Source: Streptomyces phaeofaciens | GTDB lineage: Bacteria; Actinomycetota; Actinomycetes; Streptomycetales; Streptomycetaceae | NCBI RefSeq assembly: GCF_014648915.1 | Contig: NZ_BMSA01000012.1 | Location: 62,001-126,000 of the forward strand | Direction: 5' to 3' | DNA: 64,000 nt | Shown: piece after piece, positions 59,865 to 64,000 of the stretch | Numbering within the stretch: the first letter of the stretch is position 1 | Layout of the letters: every line of letters begins with the position of its first letter | Notes under the pieces: generated by a model | The model's input: only the letters and a program-made list of their open reading frames with translations | What the model was told of the DNA's origin: nothing | The model's database searches: none | Made by a program: the position numbers and the translations under genes

Positions 59865-59959
59865 TGCGCGTTATCGGCCAGTACGCGGGAGTCCTGTTCA
59901 TCGTGGTGATCAGCGGGTCGTGCGGCCTGGTGATCGGCATGGCTCTCGCCATGGGCTAG
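59864..59959 (+). CDS. 31-residue hydrophobic peptide
   Basis: Starts at ATG 59864, overlapping the previous stop (TGATG). It has one membrane helix (YAGVLFIVVISGSCGLVIGM). Overlap with the upstream gene supports translation. Function unknown; a small membrane peptide in a conjugative element could be spread- or stability-related. Confidence 0.55.
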   Translation: MRVIGQYAGVLFIVVISGSCGLVIGMALAMG

Positions 59960-60059
59960 TAAACGGGCCGCCCCGGACGGGCGCCAACCCCCGGCTCCCC
60001 CTTCCCCGTTCGAGGCCGGCCATCCAACCCACGCACCGACACACACAAGGAGCAGTCGC

Positions 60060-60503
60060 ATGACGGCAACGGCAAACGATCAGAAGACCGGACGCGCGGT
60101 GGCTGGTGAGGAGCTGTTCGAGAGCCTCGCCCACTTCGTGGTCATCCACAACGGGCAGTCGCCCGACCGTGCCGAGCGAATCGCGGACCAGGCGGTGGCC
60201 TTCCTGGTCACGGCGGCCACCGCCACGGTTCCCATGGTCCCGTCGGATGACGTGGACCTCGGTCTGCACGCGCTCATCCTGCACACGAAGGAGTACGCGG
60301 AGCTGTGCGAGCGGTACGCGGGCCGCTTCCTGCACCACAACCCGAAGCCAGGCGGAGGGGCCCGCGACCCTGAGAAGGTCGCCACCTCGGCACGCGCCAT
60401 GAAGGCGGCGGGGTTCATGGTCTTCGACGACCTGTGGACCGTGGACGGCACGAACCTCGTGCAGTGCGACTCGGACTGCGGACGACCGTACGGACAGGCG
60501 TAG
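60060..60503 (+). CDS. 147-residue element-borne hypothetical protein
   Basis: A helical protein beginning MTATANDQKTGRAVAGEELFESLAHFVVIH. It contains an ALILHTKEYAELCERYAGRF helix and two Cys at the end (QCDSDCGRP). ATG 60060 has AAGGAG upstream. The gene is followed 69 bp later by the kinase-like gene. I recall the family only as a hypothetical protein in actinobacterial integrative elements. Confidence 0.78.
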   Translation: MTATANDQKTGRAVAGEELFESLAHFVVIHNGQSPDRAERIADQAVAFLVTAATATVPMVPSDDVDLGLHALILHTKEYAELCERYAGRFLHHNPKPGGGARDPEKVATSARAMKAAGFMVFDDLWTVDGTNLVQCDSDCGRPYGQA

Positions 60504-60572
60504 CACACGACAGCAGCGGCGCGGCCGGCCTCGACTCGTGGTCGGCCGCGTTCGCCCGGAAGGAGAAGCGAG

Positions 60573-61409
60573 TTGCCCGGCTCAACCCCTGAACTGCCGA
60601 TCGTGGTGCTCAACGCGCTCATGCCCACGGCTCAGCGCTTGGTCCTCAACCGTCGGGGCTCCATGGTCTGGGAGGTGGAGGGCCCTCGCGGCCGCCACGC
60701 CGTGAAAGTCGGCTATCCGATCGAGGCCACAGCCGACTGGCCCGCCCAGCCCTGGACCGCGCTCGCGCCCGCCCGCGAGGGTGCCGTGCTGTATCGCCTC
60801 GGCCTCGCTGACTTCGCGTACGGCGAGTGGGAAGACGGGACCTGGAACTTCCAGCCGTGGCGTGAGGGGCCGGACCTGTACCAACTGTGGGAGCCCTGCC
60901 GTAGGCCAGACTCCTCCATCACACCGCACACCAGCGTGGCGTTGGGCTGCGTCGAGGCGCTGGCCGAACTGCACGCCAAGGGCTGGGCGCACGGTGACGT
61001 ACAGCCCGCCCACTTCATCATCGGGCCGGAACGAACGCACCTCATCGACCTCGCCCTTGCCCAAGGCGGCCACGTGCCCGAGGGGTACAACTTCCCGTTC
61101 CGCGGCTGCCTCGTTCACTACGAGGCACCGGAGGTCGCGCGCAGCGTCCTCGACACCGGAGAAGCCGAGCCGACGCCGGAAGCCGACGTGTACGCGCTCG
61201 GCGCCTCCCTACTGATCTCCGCTACCGGCTGGCGGGCGATGGAGTACCCGGACGACGCTCCCCGCTCGGTGCAGAGAGAGGCCGTGGCGAACGGTCGGCG
61301 CCGACCTGTGAAGGCGCCCGGTGAGCTGGGCGAGTTGATCGACGCGATGCTCAGCCATGCGCCAGGGGACCGCCCCACCATCTGCGAGGTGGGCAAGGCT
61401 CTGAGCTGA
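60573..61409 (+). CDS. Degenerate protein-kinase-like protein
   Basis: A 278-residue protein with a kinase fold: the Lys of the N-lobe (RHAVKVGYP), an HGD catalytic-loop motif at about residue 138 (GWAHGDVQPAHF) and an APE-like segment (YEAPEVARS). The Asn after the catalytic loop is His, and DFG is replaced by DLA, so metal binding may be altered. TTG 60573 follows AAGGAG. It may be a weak kinase or pseudokinase. Coupled by position to the 147-residue protein. Confidence 0.8.
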   Translation: MPGSTPELPIVVLNALMPTAQRLVLNRRGSMVWEVEGPRGRHAVKVGYPIEATADWPAQPWTALAPAREGAVLYRLGLADFAYGEWEDGTWNFQPWREGPDLYQLWEPCRRPDSSITPHTSVALGCVEALAELHAKGWAHGDVQPAHFIIGPERTHLIDLALAQGGHVPEGYNFPFRGCLVHYEAPEVARSVLDTGEAEPTPEADVYALGASLLISATGWRAMEYPDDAPRSVQREAVANGRRRPVKAPGELGELIDAMLSHAPGDRPTICEVGKALS

Positions 61410-61698
61410 TTCCGAAGCGCCAGTTCGTCGGCGCCGCTCGCACGACTACGACCGACAACTCGAAGACCGGACCACCCCTCAGCCTGGACAGCATTCCGGG
61501 TGGTCCGGTCACGGAAGCCCTGATCAGGACCCCGGTGCCGATGCTACCGGGGCGGTTGGCGTGCTCGAACGCGGGTGCGGCTGCAACCCCGGCTTCGCGA
61601 TGTCGAGTTGGAGAGGGTTCTGAGCTGAGCCAGCGAAAGTCAGCCACGACGGCGGGTGCGCCGACTGAGCACCCGTCACGTGTGTTTCCAGCAACCCC

Positions 61699-61935
61699 GT
61701 GCCGTCCTCAACCACGCTTCTTCCATCGTCACGGGCCGCACCTCGATCCGACTTGGACGTTGCCGACGTGGCCAGCCCTCTGGGCTCGGGCTGCGGCTCT
61801 GTGGGCCATGCGGCGTCAAGCGGTGGGCGGTTGGTGGCGTGGTCACGCTTGGTGGGCGTCGGCCTGGTCCTGATGCTCGGAGTGGTCGGGTTGCTTCCTG
61901 GTCTGGTCGTCCGCCTTGGCAGGACTGCGCGCTGA
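61699..61935 (+). CDS. Possible 78-residue membrane protein
   Basis: GTG 61699, with a poor ribosome binding site. The C-terminal half has one hydrophobic helix (LVGVGLVLMLGVVGLLPGLVV) and basic ends. Codon bias is moderate. It may not be real. Confidence 0.3.
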   Translation: MPSSTTLLPSSRAAPRSDLDVADVASPLGSGCGSVGHAASSGGRLVAWSRLVGVGLVLMLGVVGLLPGLVVRLGRTAR

Positions 61936-62002
61936 GCGGGTGGGGGCCGCCGGAGCGGTGGCGGAGACAAGGAGCGGCGGCGGCCCCTGGCCGCCAGCGC
62001 GC

Positions 62003-62025
62003 GCGGCCCGCCGTAGGCGGGCCGC
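62003..62025. terminator. GC-rich hairpin in element
   Basis: Perfect 10-bp arms GCGGCCCGCC and GGCGGGCCGC with loop GTA. It follows the possible small membrane protein gene. Confidence 0.6.
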
Positions 62026-62219
62026 CTTGATCCAGTAAAGAAACTCTGAACAGCTCCGCAGGGCAGGGCAACGGTCGAGCAGCGCGAGAGACACGCGACC
62101 GCACGACGAACAAGCTCCTGATCTGCATCAGAGGCTCCGTTGGGCAAGCGATCGAGCGGTGCCTTGGCGGTTCGAGCTAACACCGACGCAAGCGACGGCA
62201 CGGCGGCAAACGGGGAGCG

Positions 62220-62447
62220 ATGACCGAGCGCATACCGGACAACGAAATGGGGTTGACCAGCATTCACGTCGGGGACACGGAACAGGTGGCCGCACTGATC
62301 AAGGAAATGCGAGCCATGGTCGGTCGCCTCAGTAGGGAGACCAGAGAGTTGCGAGACGAAGTGATCAAGCTCAGGGCTGCGGCTTCGCCTGCTGGGCAGC
62401 CTTCAGCTCCTCGACCTCACGCCGAAGTTCCTGATGATCAGCGCTGA
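62220..62447 (+). CDS. 75-residue coiled-coil protein
   Basis: Begins MTERIPDNEMGLTSIHVGDTE, with a helical, probably coiled-coil stretch (LIKEMRAMVGRLSRETRELR, then DEVIKLRA). It overlaps the end of the KorSA-like gene by 77 bp on the opposite strand. ATG 62220 has GGGGAG very close. It could be a real small regulator or partner; confidence is moderate because of the overlap. Confidence 0.45.
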   Translation: MTERIPDNEMGLTSIHVGDTEQVAALIKEMRAMVGRLSRETRELRDEVIKLRAAASPAGQPSAPRPHAEVPDDQR

Positions 62448-62859
62448 GGGCACGAATCTCGTCTCGTAGCGCTGTGAGCATTTCAGCGAGGGTGGCGCCG
62501 GCGGCTTCAGCGTCGTCGGGCCTTCCCTCCGCTTGCTCTGCCTGGCTGGGCTTCTTGTCATCTTTGACCAGGTACCAAGCTGGCGGGGTGTAGACCGCCG
62601 AGAACTCGTCACCGCCATCGTGATCCGCGACGAAGCTGCCCCGACCGTGGATCGTGTAGACCAGACCCTCTTCGCGCAGCACGTTGAGCGCGGACCGAAT
62701 GGTCATGTTGGCCACGCCGAAGCGTTCCTGTAGCTCGCGAATGGCGGGCATCTGCTCGCCCCGCTTGATCCGTCCCTGCAAGATGTCGCGCCGGAGCTCG
62801 TCGGCAGCGTGCTGATACGGCGGCCGACGGTCCTGCTTGTTCTCTGGCGCGGGGCTCAT
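62371..62859 (-). CDS. GntR-type repressor, KorSA-like
   Basis: A 162-residue GntR-family winged-helix protein. DNA-binding part: YQHAADELRRDILQGRIKRG and VANMTIRSALNVLREEGLVY, wing GRGSFV. The C-terminal half is a charged coiled coil (about residues 110-160) instead of the usual ligand domain, a layout seen in KorSA-like regulators of AICEs. ATG 62859. It is divergent from the Pra-like gene with operator-like dyads between them, so it is expected to keep replication and transfer genes off in the integrated state. Confidence 0.85.
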   Translation of the reverse strand: MSPAPENKQDRRPPYQHAADELRRDILQGRIKRGEQMPAIRELQERFGVANMTIRSALNVLREEGLVYTIHGRGSFVADHDGGDEFSAVYTPPAWYLVKDDKKPSQAEQAEGRPDDAEAAGATLAEMLTALRDEIRALSADHQELRREVEELKAAQQAKPQP

Positions 62860-62878
62860 GGCCCAAGAGTAACGACCT

Positions 62879-62977
62879 CTAGCACGCCTAGCACACCCCG
62901 CTGACATAGGTGTCCTATGCCAGATGACACCTAGCTCACCACACTCACTTGACACTGCTAGGTCAGCTATGTTCAAT
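62879..62977. promoter_or_regulatory. Divergent korSA/pra control region
   Basis: CTAGCAC repeated at 62879-62885 and 62888-62894. Inverted repeat TAGGTGTC (62907-62914) with GACACCTA (62926-62933). ATAGG-TGT-CCTAT at 62906-62918 and TGAC-N8-GTCA near 62950-62965. TTGACA (62949-62954) is a perfect -35, and TTCAAT 17 bp later a weak -10, for the Pra-like gene. Confidence 0.65.
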
Positions 62978-63030
62978 GGTGATCACGCCCCACCGCTCCG
63001 GCGGAGCGCAACCGAAAGGACTCAATTCCC

Positions 63031-63381
63031 ATGGCACGCATCCGTGTTGGCCTGCTCTCCACCTCGTCGTTCATGGTCGGCACCCTGCCGGTACCGAAGT
63101 ACGCGGACGCCGAGAAGACGCAGTTCGCGACCGACCGCGAGACCGGCGCGAAGCTCTACACGATCACCCTCTTCTTCATGGAGGAGGACCGCGCCGAAGC
63201 CTTGAAGATCACCGTCCCGGAAACCGGTCTCCCCAACGGCCTCCGGCCCGGCGTCCCGGTCATGCCGATGGAGCTGTTCGCCACCCCGTGGGCGCGGATC
63301 TTCAACGGCTCGCTCTCGGACGGCATCGCCTACCGCGCTGATCGGCTCGACCTGGTGGCCCCGGCCGCTGAGGCGGCGTGA
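63031..63381 (+). CDS. Pra-like activator
   Basis: A 116-residue protein beginning MARIRVGLLSTSSFMVGTLP. Its layout (an ADAEKTQFATDRETGAKLYTI strand region, a P-rich middle, and AYRADRLDLVAP at the end) resembles Pra, which activates replication, integration and excision of pSAM2. I judge that by pattern and by location divergent from a KorSA-like repressor; it needs a proper search. AAAGGA lies upstream of ATG 63031. It heads a tight plus-strand run with overlapping genes. Confidence 0.65.
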   Translation: MARIRVGLLSTSSFMVGTLPVPKYADAEKTQFATDRETGAKLYTITLFFMEEDRAEALKITVPETGLPNGLRPGVPVMPMELFATPWARIFNGSLSDGIAYRADRLDLVAPAAEAA

Positions 63382-63590
63382 GCGGCACCGCTTACCGGTC
63401 CGGCGCTGAGCGCAGCTACCCGCTGCCTCACGCCGGGCCGGATGCCCGGCTCACCGAATCGCTCGTGACCTCTGTGGCGGCCGTGCTCGTCGGCTACGGC
63501 TACCCCCGCCTCGGTTCCTCGGCGGATCGGGCGGCCCTCGAATCGGCCCTCGTGACCTTCCTCTACAACCCTCAGGAGAACCACGCATGA
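63378..63590 (+). CDS. 70-residue hypothetical protein
   Basis: GTG 63378 overlaps the Pra-like stop (GTGA), and its own stop overlaps the next start (ATGA), so it is part of the transfer operon. Helical, with SLVTSVAAVLVGYGYPRLGS at the centre. No recognised family. Confidence 0.7.
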   Translation: MSGTAYRSGAERSYPLPHAGPDARLTESLVTSVAAVLVGYGYPRLGSSADRAALESALVTFLYNPQENHA

Positions 63591-64000
63591 AGGATCCGAA
63601 CGCCCCGGCTGGAGGGATCGTTGGCAACACGCCCCTCGTCGTCGTCCTGGTGCTCGCCGTGATCGTCGGCTGGACGGTGTGGTGGGTGGTCCGCTACCTG
63701 CGCGCTGACACCATGACCCGGCAGTCCATCCGGCAGGCCGTACGTGTGCGGTGGGGCTGGAAGCGGCTCGCACCGATGCTGAAGCTGTCGGCCACGGACA
63801 AGACCCCGACCGCGCTGGCAACGCTGGCGAACACGAACGGCAAGCCCATCAAGCCGCGCATCCTCATACCGGCTCTGAAGGTGACACACGACGCGTACGG
63901 AGTGATCGCGCGGGCCCAGTGCCTGCCCGGCGTTGGCCTCGAACAGTTCCAGAAGGCTGCCCCACATCTGGCGGATGCCTGGCGGTGCACACGGGTGGCC
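63587..64000 (+). CDS. FtsK/Tra-type transfer protein, N-terminus (partial)
   Basis: It runs off the window after 138 codons with no stop. It has an N-terminal membrane helix (residues about 15-37, LVVVLVLAVIVGWTVWWVV), then a basic stretch (RADTMTRQSIRQAVRVRWGWKR-like), and the domain that precedes the ATPase in AICE Tra proteins. Walker motifs should lie beyond 64000. Tra proteins of this type pump double-stranded DNA through the mycelial contact site as a single hexamer. ATG 63587 overlaps the previous stop (ATGA). Confidence 0.75.
   Translation, partial: MKDPNAPAGGIVGNTPLVVVLVLAVIVGWTVWWVVRYLRADTMTRQSIRQAVRVRWGWKRLAPMLKLSATDKTPTALATLANTNGKPIKPRILIPALKVTHDAYGVIARAQCLPGVGLEQFQKAAPHLADAWRCTRVA

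Larger units (their letters stand above)
61410..62219. other. 810-bp region of the element with few signals
   Basis: Only one possible small gene (61699-61935) and one hairpin (62003-62025) are visible. The segment is a candidate for cis-acting functions such as a transfer locus or origin, but I see no repeat clusters that prove it. Confidence 0.45.
50196..64000. mobile_element. Integrative conjugative element (AICE-like), left part
   Basis: Bounded on the left by the tRNA 3' fragment and open at the window end. Cargo: type I restriction-modification genes, DUF3800, XRE/Nudix pair, kinase-like gene, KorSA-like repressor, Pra-like activator and Tra/FtsK-like start. The order korSA-pra-tra matches the control region of pSAM2-type elements as I know them. 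Integrase, Xis, Rep and the intact tRNA are expected to the right, beyond 64000. Confidence 0.82.

Noticed and set aside
61524..62267. 247-residue minus-strand protein
   Set aside because: Pro/Arg/Ser-rich without domain signs, no ribosome binding site, and antisense to a more likely small ORF. Not supported.

Overview
This window is high-GC DNA from an actinomycete, almost certainly a Streptomyces chromosome. The evidence is strong G/C preference at third codon positions, frequent GTG starts with GGAGG-type ribosome binding sites, 4-bp ATGA/GTGA stop-start overlaps, Tat and actinobacterial signal sequences, and a gene order (purC - purD - dnaX - SRP RNA - tRNA-Ser ... upp - tadA - tRNA-Ser - sigF - sigN) that I recall from Streptomyces coelicolor. 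That synteny is from memory and was not searched.

Layout. 1-9.4 kb: purine genes purC and purD (both minus), a DMF-amidase-like protein, a large membrane protein resembling an inactive M48 peptidase, dnaX, the small SRP RNA and tRNA-Ser(GGA). 9.5-16 kb: a Tat-exported PHP-domain protein, small hypotheticals, an EamA exporter with a possible leader-peptide attenuator, and a CopC-CopD-YtkA-like copper protein. 16-20.8 kb: a candidate iron-regulated locus. A consensus DmdR1/IdeR iron box sits between a siderophore-interacting protein (plus) and a tightly overlapping minus-strand operon: Ntn-hydrolase acylase, GNAT, cupin and SDR. 20.8-31.6 kb: DNA repair, a HerA-like ATPase, upp, tadA with its partner protein, tRNA-Ser(CGA), and SigB-family sigma factors sigF and sigN. 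sigN carries an apparent +1 frameshift. 31.9-39.3 kb: two regulator-exporter sets, marR with an MFS transporter that has three extra carboxypeptidase-regulatory-like domains, then a YceI protein with one such domain, and tetR with a second MFS gene. A 42-bp tandem repeat fills the gap between the last two. 39.4-45.9 kb: a minus-strand operon of response regulator, histidine kinase, GT2/GtrA transferase with a repetitive tail, and GT39 transferase. 46-50 kb: assorted small genes, including a MarR regulator with a clear operator and a membrane-bound HTH protein.

50.2 kb to the end: an integrated mobile element, best read as an actinomycete integrative and conjugative element (AICE, pSAM2-like). 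Its left boundary is a 43-nt 3' fragment of a tRNA gene, probably tRNA-Arg, that acts as the distal attachment site. Inside are a complete type I restriction-modification system (hsdM-hsdS-hsdR, minus), a divergent DUF3800 gene, an XRE-regulator/Nudix pair (Nudix being the fold of the pSAM2 immunity protein Pif), small unknown genes, and a degenerate kinase-like protein. Then come a GntR-type KorSA-like repressor divergent from a Pra-like activator, and the start of a conjugal FtsK/Tra-type protein that runs off the window. Integrase, excisionase, Rep and the intact tRNA should lie to the right. The defence genes therefore appear to travel with the element.
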